Shown here piece by piece: positions 1 to 11,750 of a DNA stretch of 64,000 bases. The notes beneath the pieces were generated by a model. It made no database searches. It saw only the letters and a list, made by a program, of their open reading frames with translations, and had not been told where the DNA came from. A program made the translations under genes and the position numbers. Origin of the DNA: Adiantum capillus-veneris (Eukaryota > Streptophyta > Polypodiopsida > Polypodiales > Pteridaceae); the NCBI GenBank assembly GCA_014529385.2, contig CM043966.1:101599587-101663586 (forward strand), given 5' to 3'. Within the stretch, counting starts at the first letter, position 1. Each line of letters begins with the position of its first letter.

Positions 1-184
1 CCAATTTAGCACCTGGCAGCATACCATCGGCCGAAAAAGACACATCAAACATACATTTCCACATCCACCTCGCTGCAGCCACACTTCATAGCCGCACTAC
101 CACCATACCATGCACCAACTTGCATATATATCACTGCATGGGCCATCTTCTATCGTCGACAGCATTTGGTTGTACCATCATTGC
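1..184 (-). repeat. 3' LTR of element H (partial)
   Basis: Matches 3739-3927 with scattered substitutions. It is followed on the right by a polypurine tract, read on the minus strand, which identifies it as the 3' LTR of a minus-strand element. The rest lies outside the window. Confidence 0.85.
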
Positions 185-196
185 CCACCCCCTTGT
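185..196 (-). promoter_or_regulatory. Polypurine tract of element H
   Basis: Minus strand reads CAAGGGGGTGGG directly before the 3' LTR. This is the expected position and composition of the plus-strand priming site of an LTR retrotransposon. Confidence 0.75.
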
Positions 197-540
197 TGAG
201 CATTTATGCTCAAGCAAAAGCATACTCGCTTCATACCAAAACGGCATAACCACACCAACACTGAGCAAACCACAAAACACACCACAAAGTGTATATACAG
301 TATATACATAGCTCCCTACTGCTGGTCATTTTTCAGGCGGGTTTCCCAACCCCCTACTTTATCCACTATCATCCACCAGGGTCAAACACCTGGCATTGGT
401 CTTGTCCATCCACAAGTAGCAATTCCCTGTAGTGTTGCACCCCAACACAAACACAATAGTGCATCCAAAGTGCACACAACATAGCCTCACTGCTCCATGC
501 AGCCAATGGCATCCAAGCACTCAAAATAGCACTATCGTCC

Positions 541-1134
541 TCACCACTTTGCCCAATGGCCACACCAATAGACATACCAGCATCGATGGACAAACCAACA
601 TCGACGGACAAACCTAAAGAACCTGACCCTCCCACCCAACCATGTAAAGTGGAGGCACCCTCCACAGACTCCTGTAATAACTAGCGAACTGCCCACTGCA
701 CTGTACTCAATGGACCAATGGCACATCTCGCTCGATGGCCTAACCGCATCCATAGCATGTTCTTCCTCGCTATCCATGGCCAAAGGCACCTGTCCATCAC
801 CCAGCGGCCTCTCTATCGGCACAAGCTCCTCGCTGCATTCCATATATGCGGCTTCAAACACTGGATCCTCATGCTCATCCACACAAATAGAGCCACATGG
901 CTCAACCAATACCTCTTGTATACCATCCTCCTCAAACTGCTCTCCTTGCATATCCATGGAAGCTTTTGCTTTCCCGGTCAAGCTCCGAACCTGTCTCAGT
1001 ATCAAAGCCCACTGCACGGCCACTTTAACCAACATCACCATTAACATGGTGCCACACAAGACCTTTATCTGCATACCATCATCCCCAAGCTTGGGCACTT
1101 CCACCTGCTCCTCAGCCATAGTGGCAACCATCAC
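541..1134 (-). CDS. Element H second ORF with hydrophobic segments, function unknown
   Basis: A 197-codon open frame lies downstream of H gag in the same frame, separated only by one TAG and ten sense codons. Residues about 25-46 (VLCGTMLMVMLVKVAVQWAL) are strongly hydrophobic and could be a membrane segment. A middle region is acidic (repeated E/D with Cys), and the last 50 residues are rich in Trp, Cys, Phe and Arg. It ends about 350 bp before the polypurine tract. I recognise no protease, RT or integrase motif. The position, between gag and the 3' LTR, is where env-like ORFs sit in some plant gypsy elements, but no homology is claimed. It parallels the ORF found in the G family. It could also simply be the decayed C-terminal part of a longer Gag. 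Confidence 0.5.
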   Translation of the reverse strand: MMVATMAEEQVEVPKLGDDGMQIKVLCGTMLMVMLVKVAVQWALILRQVRSLTGKAKASMDMQGEQFEEDGIQEVLVEPCGSICVDEHEDPVFEAAYMECSEELVPIERPLGDGQVPLAMDSEEEHAMDAVRPSSEMCHWSIEYSAVGSSLVITGVCGGCLHFTWLGGRVRFFRFVRRCWFVHRCWYVYWCGHWAKW

Positions 1135-1164
1135 CTCTTCATGCGCATAGCAAGGTAGCTTTAT

Positions 1165-2220
1165 CTACACCATCTCAAGGTCATTGGAGTCTGTCTCCTT
1201 GCCATAGGACGCAGACTCGTCCTCTCTACTTGTATCCCACAAACTCGAGCTCGAACTCTCATCACCACTTCCATAGGCCGACTCGGTAGCTACATCTTCA
1301 CTCTTAAGCTCCACAAAGGCTTGACCACTGCCAACTTGTCCCTCCACACTCTTATCATCAAGCTCCAGGCTCTCGGCACCTACCATATGGCCACAATCTG
1401 CTATCTTCTCGAGAAAAGACTCCACAAGAACATGCTTCACCTTTTCCTCTTCAAGCTGAACTTGATACTTGGCATCTGCCATCTTCTCAGTACACAGGCT
1501 CTCTTTAACACATGGCTTACCCTCATTGGCAAGCTCATCCACCATAGGCACTGGCACCCTGCAAACAGGCATCTCCACACAAGCGCAATTGACCATCGGC
1601 CTTACCTCCACAGGCTCCACACTTTGCATCCCTGGCACCATCCTTGACCTATCCAAAGAACACCCTGCTGCTGCCACAATCGGCACACAATCTACCGGCT
1701 TAAGCAAGCCAAGCTCCACTTTTCTTCTCACCTTGCGGCTCTTTAACCTGGCAACCTGGACCGCTTCACCATAGCACCTAGGCTCGTCATCATCCACCTT
1801 TTCTCTAACCACAGGATGCAAACACGCAAGAAATTTTTCCATCTTGAAGCAATCCCCATTGACCACATTGGTGGTAGCCACCAATTGCTTCCAACGAGCT
1901 TCAAACTCGGCCACAAAAACCTCAAAATTAGCACTCACATCTTGCCGCAGGCCTTTGATTTTCACTTCCACTTCATCAATCGATAACACCTTACGAAACC
2001 ACAACAGAAACTGCTCTCTAAAACTCTGCCAAACCTGCTTTTCTGCCACTTGCATACCATCAAACCATAGCTTCGATTTTCCTTGCAGCACCAATGGCAA
2101 CGCACGCACCTTGTCATCATCACCAATTATCTGCAATGACAACACAAATAATTCATAATCTGCTAGCCAATCATCCACATCCTCGCTCCCGCTGAAGATC
2201 GGGCCACTGCTTTGCCACAT
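1165..2220 (-). CDS. gag: Gag-like protein of element H
   Basis: A 351-residue ORF starts with ATG about 40 bp after the primer-binding site. Residues about 5-150 resemble the retrotransposon gag domain: an SGSEDVDDWLADYE start, the hydrophobic 'ALPLVLQGKSKLWFDGM' stretch, 'W..FREQFLLWF' and 'KMEKFLACLHPVVREKV'. These follow the pattern seen in the B and C gag proteins of this window. The C-terminal third is acidic and Ser-rich. No CCHC zinc knuckle is visible, unlike gag of B, C and E. The ORF ends at TAG, and the frame stays open for about 200 more codons after it. As known for the family, it would form the cytoplasmic particle. The identification rests on pattern similarity only. Confidence 0.75.
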   Translation of the reverse strand: MWQSSGPIFSGSEDVDDWLADYELFVLSLQIIGDDDKVRALPLVLQGKSKLWFDGMQVAEKQVWQSFREQFLLWFRKVLSIDEVEVKIKGLRQDVSANFEVFVAEFEARWKQLVATTNVVNGDCFKMEKFLACLHPVVREKVDDDEPRCYGEAVQVARLKSRKVRRKVELGLLKPVDCVPIVAAAGCSLDRSRMVPGMQSVEPVEVRPMVNCACVEMPVCRVPVPMVDELANEGKPCVKESLCTEKMADAKYQVQLEEEKVKHVLVESFLEKIADCGHMVGAESLELDDKSVEGQVGSGQAFVELKSEDVATESAYGSGDESSSSSLWDTSREDESASYGKETDSNDLEMV

Positions 2221-2260
2221 CTTTACTTCAAATCACATCACCGGGGAGCTATCAGCGCGC

Positions 2261-2278
2261 TCCTCAGTGGGGGCACTA
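2261..2278 (-). promoter_or_regulatory. Primer-binding site of element H
   Basis: Minus strand reads TAGTGCCCCCACTGAGGA, differing at one base from the TGGTGCCCCCACTGAGGA site of elements C and G2. It lies between the LTR end and the gag start. Confidence 0.75.
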
Positions 2279-2283
2279 GAAGA

Positions 2284-3927
2284 TGGAGAGGGGGAATGGG
2301 GAGCACGCCTAGCGCGCCAACACGGAATGCCTCGTATAGCCCAGGGCCACACTGCACCCCAATCCACTTTGCGAGAACCTTCGAATCGCTCTTTTCACCA
2401 AATCACGTGCGCACACGCGCTCATATAGACACACCCTAACTCACACAACCCGGGCACCTCAATGCAGTAGCTTTTACGCTCAAAACACCACACGCACTCT
2501 CTCTCTCTGCAACACTTCGTCGCGGCGGCGCACACTTGCCGACACGCCCGCACGCACACACACGAGAGCATAAGAGAAGGGGGGAAAGGGGGGACGAGAC
2601 TATGCAAGAGACTCAATGCAATGGGGTAAACTCTGCTTTACAAATACAGGATCACCGCCGCAACGAGCGCGCATCAGAAAGTACACAAGGGCGAGCCCCG
2701 CTCAAGCTCGGCTTCAAGGACTCCATGGCTTGTACTCCTCGTGAGCTCCCTGTGGCTCCAAACGAGTGAGAAACCCAAGATCCAAAAAGACCCGTCGAGT
2801 GCGAGCGTATGAGGATCTCCTTCCTCCTTCCTTAAACCAGAAAGAAAACCCTCCTCCTTTTCCCCAAGCCCAAGGAAAAAAAATCCTCTTTCCTCGAAGA
2901 ACGCTGCCTTCTTCTTTCTCTCCCTCACCTCCTAGCTTCCAACAACAAAAGGAAAAAAAACTTGCTATTTTTAGCCCTGGCGCCGACGCTGGGCGACACT
3001 GTAGCCTAGGCTTTTTTTTTTGTGAATCCTTTTCCTTTTTCTTTTGAGCAAATTCCACCAAAGCTAAGGGGTCACCCTTTTCCCTTTGAACTTATAGCCA
3101 AGGACTTTAATCACCCGTCTCTCATGTGGTCGGTGCTCCGTGTGCCCGGGCTCGCCCAATAAGTTTTCCGGCTACGCTGCATGGGAGATCCACCTGTCGG
3201 CTCCACGTCATGATGCCTCGATAGTCTCAAATGACGTGTTCCAAACATCGGAAAAAGCATCCGATCATCCACGTTCCCTACGAACTATTGACCTCTGCGG
3301 AGCATATCTCCATGCTCCGAACTGTGATTCAGGTGTTGTCGACTCCGACTAGCATCACATGCTGCATGTTACCCACCAGACACCTGGCGAGCTCTAGAAA
3401 CACCAAATGGCACATTTTCCAATGTGGTCCAACCGCCTCGAAACTAACCTTTGTCAAAACTTGACCGTCCATAACTTTCCATCCAGAAGCCCGATTCTCA
3501 ATCCGAAAAGACCGGCGTGCTCCACAACTCGAGCACTACACGTGTATCATTTCACACTCGCCTTGAACAGCCACCTGTGCCCGCCCAATCCGGCGAGGAT
3601 CTGCAAACACATCCCACTTCAACTGGCCATATCTCGCACATCCGGGCTCTGTTTGACGAGTTGTCTGGTCCAGCTTCTAGAGGACATCAAGCATCACATT
3701 TCGGCACACAAAACCATCACTTTGGACACATGTGTCCACCATCCAATTTAGCACCTGGTAGCATACCATCGACCTAAAAAGCCACATCAAACATACATTT
3801 CCACATCCACCTCGCTGCAGCCACACTTCATAGCCGCACTACCACCATACCATGCACCAACTTGCGTATATATCACTGCATGGGACATCTTCTACCGTCG
3901 AGAGCATTAGGCTGTACCATCATTGCA
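2284..3927 (-). repeat. 5' LTR of element H
   Basis: About 1.64 kb between the primer-binding site and the junction with G1 sequence at 3927/3928. Its right end matches 1-184. It contains no convincing gene. Purine/pyrimidine-rich stretches lie at about 2570-2600 and 2870-3060. The inner boundary at 2284 is inferred from the CA end on the minus strand a few bases before the primer site. Confidence 0.7.
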
Positions 3928-5297
3928 CTAGCTTTGATGGTACGTTTATTCTCCACTCTTGACCTTCCTTGAGAGCCAAGGTAATTGAATATGAGTAATC
4001 AATCAACATGGTGCTGTCTTTCAAGAGAAGAGGGTGAATTTTGTGGTTTTTTTTATCGATATGGGTAATATGGAAGAGGAAAAATGAGACTAGGTGGTCA
4101 ATTTTGGAATGGAAGTGTGTGTAGGAGACATGAGTTCACCATAGTTTCTCTTATTCTTCAAGGATGAGAAGGAGGTGAGTAGGGTGCAGAGTGGAGTGGC
4201 GAGAGAGGTGGGAATGATGAGCGGAGAAGTGTGTGTGAAAGAGGAATATGATAAAGTGGAAGAGGGAGTGTCGCTGCATGGCATGGGTAAACTGGGGTCC
4301 ACCAATAAAATCATAGCTCACAGCTTGTAGCTCAAAAAAATTTGAAAAATGTTGAGGCAAAAGTTCAGCCCATGAGCTACAACTATTGTTTGTATCATCT
4401 TTTCAAATTCGAAGAGCAAGTGACCTTTAAAAATTCAGCAAAAGCGATTGTCTTTTTCCACTGCACAAAGTCCTTGTGGGGTCCTTCTTTGGATGAGTCT
4501 TTTGAATGTCTCCAAGAGTGAGCCCTCCATAGTGCATGCATGCATGCCACATACCCTTGACCTTATTTGGTAGGTCTATAATTGAAGATATTGTCGAGAT
4601 CATGATATAAGTGAATAGTACAACTAAGAAAATCAAATATTGAGGGGTCTACAAAAAATATGTACATGTCAAATATAAATAATAATGGTGGAAAAAATAT
4701 AAAGCGGTCAAAATAAATCGCTCTCACTATAAGTCTACCATAAAAAGATGAATATTTTTGGTGGTCTAATTTATGAGAGTAATAAAGAATAGATGTAGGA
4801 AGGAAAAAATGACAAAAGTAAAAAAATATACACATAAATAGAACTAGTTTTTTTGGATTTTTGTTGGGATGGAGTTACACCAAAAATAAGAGAAGCTTGC
4901 AAGAAATTATTTTTATATGGAATAAAGAGTATGCAAAATGGTAAGAAAAACTATGGTAATGGTGATTCAATGTACATAGCATAAATAACACACCATAGGT
5001 AGAAATATTTGAATAAATACCAAAATAAATATGAAAAATCCTTTTATTTAGGCACTATATACAATGAAATATTTACACACAAATGGGCCATAATATACTT
5101 GTATTGTTTTATTTTTTTTGGCTCAACTAGCCCAGTGACTAGCTAATTGAGGGTTTTTAGGAAGATATGAGAAAAGTCCCCTGACTCACACACACCTATA
5201 TATAGTGAAAGGGTGAGGGTAACCACAATGTTTGAGTGATTTGATAGGGTGAGGTAGTTTACTATGGAAATTATGAAAAGCTGAAAAACGGCCATCA
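3928..5297 (-). repeat. 3' LTR of G1 (inner part)
   Basis: Similar to 28890-30273, to 9600-10926 and to 24630-25982. It ends on the minus strand with TGATGGCC next to a polypurine tract. The left part is separated by element H. No gene is seen in it. Confidence 0.85.
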
Positions 5298-5313
5298 TTA
5301 GCCTCCCCCTTAG
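5298..5313 (-). promoter_or_regulatory. Polypurine tract of G1
   Basis: Minus strand reads CTAAGGGGGAGGCTAA immediately before the LTR start. Confidence 0.8.
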
Positions 5314-6262
5314 ATAATGGTACATTCATGTACCATTTATCCGATAATACAACATATAGATTGTGTAACGTTTGTCTTTGTCTGCTCTCATCTTTGAAGA
5401 ACCTTTGTTGTATGATTAAGAAACCTTGTGTGATACGAAAGGTTATCAGAGCCAATAGCAGGATGTAATGAAGTGATTGAGTAAACCTCCTCCATTGAGA
5501 AAGTTTCAAAAAGCACCCCCCAGGATCAAAGATCTTGAAATATCTTTCTCAAAGAGAGATGTATGGTATGGAATCACTTACTGATTTCGGTTGAAGAAAC
5601 TTATAGATTTTATTGTTGTCCATCATTGCATCTATCACTATGAATGTGATATAAAAGATTGGTTGCTCTTCCTCTTGTGTAAAGTTGATGTATCTGCTAC
5701 GATCTTCAAGAGCTTGTATGAGCAAATTCCTGAATTGTAGCGCATAAAATTCATTCAACCTGGGTAGGCTCATCAAGTAAAAAATTCTATGACCTTCATG
5801 ATTTAGGAAAGCTTGATCCATGCTTCCAACTGCTATCGGAAGATATTGCAAATAGTTTACCACATAAGTAGATAATAGACGAAGGTTTCTATTTCCAACA
5901 CATTAGAAGAGAATAGATTTTGGTATTGATTAATGAAATATCCACATGTAGCAATCAACAAGATTTTAGTCTATGATGAAGACCAGAAGCATCACAATGT
6001 GCGACCTCCATACACCAAAGAACCAAATGAAGAAGGTTTGGAAACATCCGTTCATCACCATGTATTCATGTCCTCTTCCACTTAAGAAGGTATGCTGCCC
6101 CCAATGAAAGGTATATGTGAAGAGAGGAGAAGTTGACTTTGAAGAGGTGAAACACAATGTGAAGATGATTGGGGCTTCAAAAGCTTGGATTTTCTTGCTA
6201 AGATATTGTCCCATGAATGAAGAGCCACCCACTAAAACACCATTGGAGAGAATGATACCCTT
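5298..6262 (-). pseudogene. G1 hydrophobic 3' ORF ('X'), broken
   Basis: Follows gag in the same reading frame and runs to the polypurine tract. It is closely similar to 10927-11750 of G2. Recognisable blocks are 'GGSSFMGQYLSKKIQAFEAP', then a very hydrophobic stretch (TFFIWFFGVW...HIVMLLVFIID), 'VVNYLQYLP', 'QALEDRSRYINFTQEEE', and a second hydrophobic block around HYILLLAL. G1 has in-frame stops that G2 lacks (near 6263, 5966 and 5549), so each is mutational rather than ancestral. One stop of G2 (at 11364-11366) is a sense codon in G1. Function is unknown. Two possible membrane segments and the position before the 3' LTR resemble an env-like gene, but I cannot show homology. Confidence 0.6.
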
Positions 6263-7532
6263 CTAACAGTTTCCTTTTATGATTTTATTTTTTACTACTC
6301 TCCCATGTTCTTTATCCCCTTCTAAGCCCCCCCTTTGGCAAAGTTGTAACTCCTCACATTGTACCACCAAAAAGGTTGATAATTTACTATTTGATTTTGT
6401 GAAAACTTTGGCTTCTTGCATGATAGGTTCCTCCATGCTTAACATACATGGGTCATACCAATGCTTTTCAACATCCTCAAATACTTCTTGAAGATTATCC
6501 TCACATGGATTCAACGCATACTCTTCTACTTTGTTTTGGAGTTGGCATTCCATGTACACAATCATCTCTTCATAATCAATGTGGTCTATGATCTCCCCAC
6601 CTATGATTTCATCTTCTTCTTCACTCGCTTCTTTTAGCCAAGATACACTCTCAGAACATTCCATAAGATCAAGGTTACCTTCAAGGTCTTCATTGTCCAT
6701 AGAGTCATGTTGTACAAAAGCTTCGTCTGCTCAGGCAAGAAATTGATCCTCCGCCAAAAGGTTGGATGTATCCATTATTGAATCATCAATGCCATTTGAG
6801 ATATCTTGTGTCGATTTTTGCATGCTTGTGATAAAGGTAGAATAAAGAGATTCCACATTTGAATCTTGGCCACACACTTTAGCACTTGAATAATGAGTTG
6901 GCATGTAAGTAACTACTTCAACATTTGTCGGAGTAGAAGGAGACAAGTATGGCAAAGGAGATGACTCCTTGATAGAAACACTTTCATGATGGTTGGTTCT
7001 TCCAGCATGATGGAAACCATTTTTCATGTAGAAGTACTTGCGAAACTTCCTTCGGGCAATAGTGACGGCTTCTTCAAAGGTAGAGGGTCCACTACAAGTA
7101 ACCTTAGTCTTTAGGAAAGGAGACAAACCCGAAATAAATTGCTCCATTTTTACATAATCTGGAAATGTAGAACTAAACCCACATCCTCCCCATTGATGAG
7201 AAAAGATATCCTCATAAGCATAGTAGTATTCACCATGTTGTTGAAGTCTCCCTAATGAAGCCCATGCTTTCTCCATTGTTGGAAATTTAGAGGATCTGGT
7301 CTTCAAAGCTTTGGAAGTTTGGGTATATCCATCTTCAATCTGAGAAGACATACTCCAAAACCATTGCTCAGCGTTGCCTCTAAGGCATAGCAATAGAAAA
7401 CCCCCTTTTTCAATGTCATCCCTTTTACCAAGGTTACAAAAAACCATTCTAAAATCAACAAAGAAAATCATCAACATCTTCTTCTACATTTCCGAAGAAG
7501 ATTGGGATATCATCAAAGGTATAGCGTGTCAT
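6263..7532 (-). pseudogene. gag: Gag of G1, frameshifted
   Basis: The ATG at 7532 opens the MTRYTFDDIPIFFGN.. start shared with G2. A one-base insertion near 7460 relative to G2 shifts the frame. The main surviving frame is 6731-7477, with gag-domain features: 'LLLCLRGNAEQWFWSMSSQI', 'YVKMEQFISGLSPFLKTKV', 'STFEEAVTIARRKFRKYFYMK'. A TGA at 6731 replaces an Arg codon of G2. The frame then continues at 6263-6700 with a very acidic domain (EEDEIIGGEIIDHID) ending in a TAG where G2 has CAG. No zinc knuckle is present. Particle-forming role inferred from the family. Confidence 0.75.
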
Positions 7533-7824
7533 AGTCTCTCAATGCTAGAACCACACAGAGATTAGTTCCAAACAATCATTTTCTCGCATGACATCAACTA
7601 ACTACCCAAAGCTTTGAAAGGTCTTTCAACATGAATTCTAGATTCTTATGTGAAAATGTTTTTTTCCTTTCTTATGTTATGCTAATTCAAACCATATTCT
7701 AGATCAATTTTTGTTGCCTTGAAATTTAACTCGGTCATACAAGTTTTCATGATTCATATAATCTACTTGATTATGCTAAAATTCAAGTATTCATGCAATA
7801 CAAGAACAATAAGCACAAAGTCAT

Positions 7825-7842
7825 TCCTCACTGGGGGCACCA
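7825..7842 (-). promoter_or_regulatory. Primer-binding site of G1
   Basis: Minus strand reads TGGTGCCCCCAGTGAGGA, three bases inside the 5' LTR end. It is one base different from the G2 and C sites. Confidence 0.85.
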
Positions 7843-7845
7843 ATT

Positions 7846-8020
7846 TGAGGCGGTCCGGGGCGGGCAACAAGGAGAGTGGCCTCTAAGCACTCTTCTAGGC
7901 TCTCGTGCTGCTCAATTGGTTTGGGGTTGGAAAAAAACAACAAAGACACACACAAAACCGCAACCTAACCCTACACAAATTTGGGGCACCACCTAGTTTT
8001 GGATGCGAACTAGGACGCGT

Positions 8021-8072
<52 letters not shown>

Positions 8073-8323
8073 CTCGGGCTGCTTTGAAATGTATCGGCAG
8101 TGATCAAGCAAACAAAATCTTATATGTAAGAAGAGAGAAAAGGGGGAGGGGGTGCTTGTTGCATTAATACCTTCTTACCAATCTGTCATGACCAATCAAA
8201 GTGAGATTAGTACTTGTTCAACATAGCTTGAGTAAATTACACCAAAACTCATCACAAGAAAAGCCACCCAAATCACTGTCTTAAGGCCATGGGAGTCCTC
8301 TCCACCCTGTCGCCCTCTTACAG
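7846..8323 (-). repeat. 5' LTR of G1, piece next to the primer site
   Basis: Starts TGAGGCGGTCC on the plus strand like the other G LTRs but is more diverged from them. It ends in ACAG, the target duplication of G2. It continues at 25987. It includes the (AG)n tract at 8022-8070. Confidence 0.85.
8022..8070. repeat. (AG)n microsatellite
   Basis: About 24 uninterrupted AG units inside the G1 LTR piece. The short open frames across it are artefacts of the repeat. Confidence 0.95.
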
Positions 8324-10926
8324 TGAGGCGGTCCGGGGTGGGCAACAAGAAGAGCGTCCTCTAAACACCCTTTGAGGCTCCCGTGTTGCTCAATTGGGGC
8401 TGGGGCAAGCACAATCAGAGACAACAACCACCCACAGCCAGAAACCAAACAAGAAAAGGGGCACCACCTAGTTGTAGATACGAACTAGGACGCACGTGAT
8501 ATCTCCTTGTACTCAAACGCACAAGAGAGGGGGATGCAAGATAGCCACACACACCAAACACAAACATTCACCACGCTAGAGAGAGGTAAAGAGCACAAAT
8601 CAACTTGAGCAACTTAGTCTTAGCCTTAAAAACTAGATGCACACAAAGCTTGATGAGAAATAGAGAGACAACACAAAACTTGACCTTGTTGCCAATACAC
8701 AAATTGTCTTAGGGTCACGGGAGCCCTCTCACCGAGCACCCTCTTACAATTGACCTTTTAGGCAAACAACTCAACAAGCCCTCAAACCACCAAGCATGAA
8801 ATGGCACAAAAAACTTCAAGGACAATATACCTTCAACCACCTGATGAGCCAACTTATCAAGTCAATTTGCAGAGAAGAGTCGTAGTTGCAGCATACAATT
8901 GCACCCAAAACAATAAATCTTATTTATGCACAAGAGTAGGCTACAAGTGTCGTGAAGAGTATGGCATACACTCCACTCCTCTAGATGGCATAACTAACTT
9001 CAAGCTTCTCCATGCACCTATGTGTAATGATGGAATAGAGCACTCACGATGCACACACTCTACACAACTAGGCTTGAAGAGTGGTGTGTTATGTGTTGAG
9101 AATGGTGTGGTGTAGTGTGATCATGTGATGATTTACAAGGGAGAGAAGGGCTCTATTTATAGGTTTTAGAAGCCCCGATTTCAATTAGGCCTAATCAAGT
9201 TTATTTGAAGGAATAAAAGATTATGCATATATATATATATTTTTAATGAGGGTGGGTCTCTCTTATCGTTTGAGTCACATGGATGTGGGCTCAAGAGAAG
9301 AGAATTATTGAGGATGAAAGGAGAGAGGATTGAGTGAATAATTTGGGAGTGCCTACTCTAGTAGAGGGTGCATTTTACAATAAGGTTAGTGATTAGTAGT
9401 TAGTAATTATCACTAAAAAATATTTACAAAATCATTCACCAAATGGTGAGATATATGATGAGAAAATTTAGAGAAGGGATGAGCTTGTTAAGAGAGGTTG
9501 AAGCCTTGGAGAAGTTGACATTCACCTCTTTACAGCACTGTAAGAAGAAGCAGTCAGCATGGCGAAGCAGCGCGTGTCGATGAAGCTATGTTATTTCAAA
9601 CCTTGGAAAATTCATGATAAAAGCCTTCATTTGCAGAGGTTATCCTTGGATTTTTGCTGATTTTTTGAAGTTCTTTACAAAGCTGAAGAGAGTATGGTAA
9701 TATGGACATATATGTAGAGAGAAAGGGGGACACATAGGGTGTAGAAATGGAGGATGAAGGCCATGGAGGTGTGAGAGATGTGGCAATGGTGAAGAGGGTG
9801 AATTAGGACATAGGAGTTGCAGTTTTGGGAGTGGGAAGGAGAGAGAGGAGTGTGTGTGAAAGAGGAAAATGATAAAGTGGAAGAGGGAGTGTGGCTGCAT
9901 AGCATGGGTAAACTGTGGTCCACCAATAAAATCACAGCTCAGAGCTCGTAGCTCAAAATAATATGAAAAAATTTGAGGTGAAAGTCCAGCTCACGATCTA
10001 GAATGTTTGTGTGTATCACCTTTTCAAATTTGGGGAGCATGTGATCTTTCAAAATTCAGAAAAACCGACTGTTTTTTCCACTACACAAGGTCCTTGTGAG
10101 GTCCTTCTTTGGATGATTCTTTTGAATATCTCCAAGAGTGAGCTCCCCATGGTGCATGCATGCATTCCATATACCCTTGACCTTATTTGGTACGTTTATA
10201 ATTGAAGATATTGTTGAGATCATGATATAAATGAATAGTACAACTAATAAAATCAAATATTGAGGGGTCTAAAAAATATCTATATGTCAAATATAAATAA
10301 TATAGGTGGAAAAAATATAAAAGGGTCAAAATAAATCTCTCTCATTATAAGTCTACCATAAAAAGATGAATATTTTTTGTGGTCTAATTTATGAGAGTAA
10401 TAGAGAATAGATGTAGGAAGGAAAAAATGACAATAGTGAAAAAATATACACATAAATAAAACTAGTTTTTTTGGATTTTTATTGGAATGGAGTTACACCA
10501 AAAATAAGAGAAGCTTGCATGAAATTATTTTTATATGGAATAAATAGTATGCAAAATGATAAGAAAAGATATGGTAATGATGAGTCAATGTACATAGCAT
10601 AAATAACACACACCTACGTATAAATGTTTAAATAAATACCAAAATAATTATGAAAAATCATTTTATTTAGGCCCTATATACAGTAAAATATTTACACACA
10701 AATGGGCCATAATATACTTATATTTTTTATTTTATTTTTAATTTTTTTGGCTCAACTAGCCCAGTGACTAGCTAATTGAGGATTTTTAAGAAGATATGGG
10801 AAAAGTCCCCTAACTCACACACGCCTATGTTCAGTGAAATGGTAGGTTAAGCCACAGTGTTTGAGTGATTTGATAGGGTGAGGTAGCTTACTATGGTAAT
10901 TATGGAAAGCCAAAAAACGGCTATCA
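8324..10926 (-). repeat. 3' LTR of G2
   Basis: 2603 bp, from TGAGGCGG to ..GGCTATCA (TG..CA on the minus strand). A minus-strand TATA box candidate TATAAATAG lies at 9153-9161. ORF fragments such as the frame at 8801-9115 are conserved only because the LTR is repeated. I see no gene in it. Confidence 0.9.
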
Positions 10927-10945
10927 TTAGCCCTCCCCCTCTTAG
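10927..10945 (-). promoter_or_regulatory. Polypurine tract of G2
   Basis: Minus strand reads CTAAGAGGGGGAGGGCTAA directly before LTR start TGATAGCC. Confidence 0.85.
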
Positions 10946-11750
10946 ATAATGGTATATTCATGTACCATTTATCCGACCATACAACATGTAGATTGTGTAA
11001 CGTCTGTCTTTGTCTGCTCTCATCTTTGAAGAACCTTTGGTGTATGATTAAAAAACCTTGTGTGATATGAAAGGTTCTGAGAGCCAATAGCAGGATGTAA
11101 TGAAGTGAGTGAGTAAACCTCCTCCATTGAGAAAGTTTCCATAAGCACCCCCCAGGATCAAAGATCTTGAAATATCTTTCCCAAAGGGAGATGTATGGTA
11201 TGGAATCACTTACTGGTTTCGGTTGAAGAACCTTGTAGATTCTATTGTTGTCCATCATTGCATCTATCACTATGAATGTGATATAAAAGATTGGTTGCTC
11301 TTCCTCCTGTGTAAAGTTGATGTATCTGCTACGATCTTCAAGAGCTTGTATGAGCAAATTCCTAAACTATAGCTCATAAAATCCATTCAACCTGGGTAGG
11401 CTTATCAAGTCAAAAATTCTATGACCTTCATGATTTAGGAAAGCCTGATCCATGCTTCCAACTTCTATTGGAAGATATTGCAAATAGTTTACCACATAAG
11501 TAGATAATAGATGAAGGTTTCTATTGCTTCCAACACATTGGAAGAGAATAGATTTTGGTACTGATTCATGAAATATCCACATGTAGCAATCAACAAGTTT
11601 TTCATCTATGATGAAGACCAAAAGCATCACAATGTGCGACCTCCATACACCAAAGAACCAAATGAAGAAGGTTTGGAAACATCCGTTCATCACCAAGTAT
11701 TCATGTCCTCTTCCACTGAAGAAGGTATGGTGTCCCCGATGAAAGGTTTA
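10927..11750 (-). pseudogene. G2 hydrophobic 3' ORF ('X')
   Basis: In frame with gag, separated by a TAA at 11748-11750 where G1 has a Tyr codon, and interrupted by a TAG at 11364-11366 where G1 has Gln. Read through these, about 270 codons run to the polypurine tract. The frame stays open across the tract (SKRGRANDS). Features are a hydrophobic block near 11590-11660 (FFIWFFGVW..IVMLLVFII), 'QPIFYITFIVIDAMM', a second hydrophobic block near 11040-11110 (LHYILLLAL..ITQGFLII), and a basic, Gln/Arg-rich region. No motif of a known enzyme. Env-like by position and hydrophobicity only. Confidence 0.6.

Larger units (their letters stand above)
1..3927 (-). mobile_element. Element H: gag-only (non-autonomous) LTR retrotransposon, left end outside window
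   Basis: Bases 1-184 and about 3739-3927 are the same sequence at roughly 90% identity by eye, so they are matching ends of two LTRs. On the minus strand the order is 5' LTR (2284-3927), primer-binding site (2261-2278), gag (1165-2220), a second ORF (541-1134), polypurine tract (185-196) and 3' LTR (up to 184, running off the window). No protease, reverse transcriptase or integrase is present in the 2.1-kb interior, so movement would need enzymes from another element. At 3928 the sequence changes to G1 LTR sequence that is uninterrupted near 28890, so H inserted into the G1 3' LTR. The exact LTR terminus at 3927 is uncertain because the expected TG/CA ends are not clean. Confidence 0.85.

Noticed and set aside
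7905-8107. ORFs made of Arg-Glu or Ser-Leu repeats
   Set aside because: Translations of the (AG)n microsatellite.
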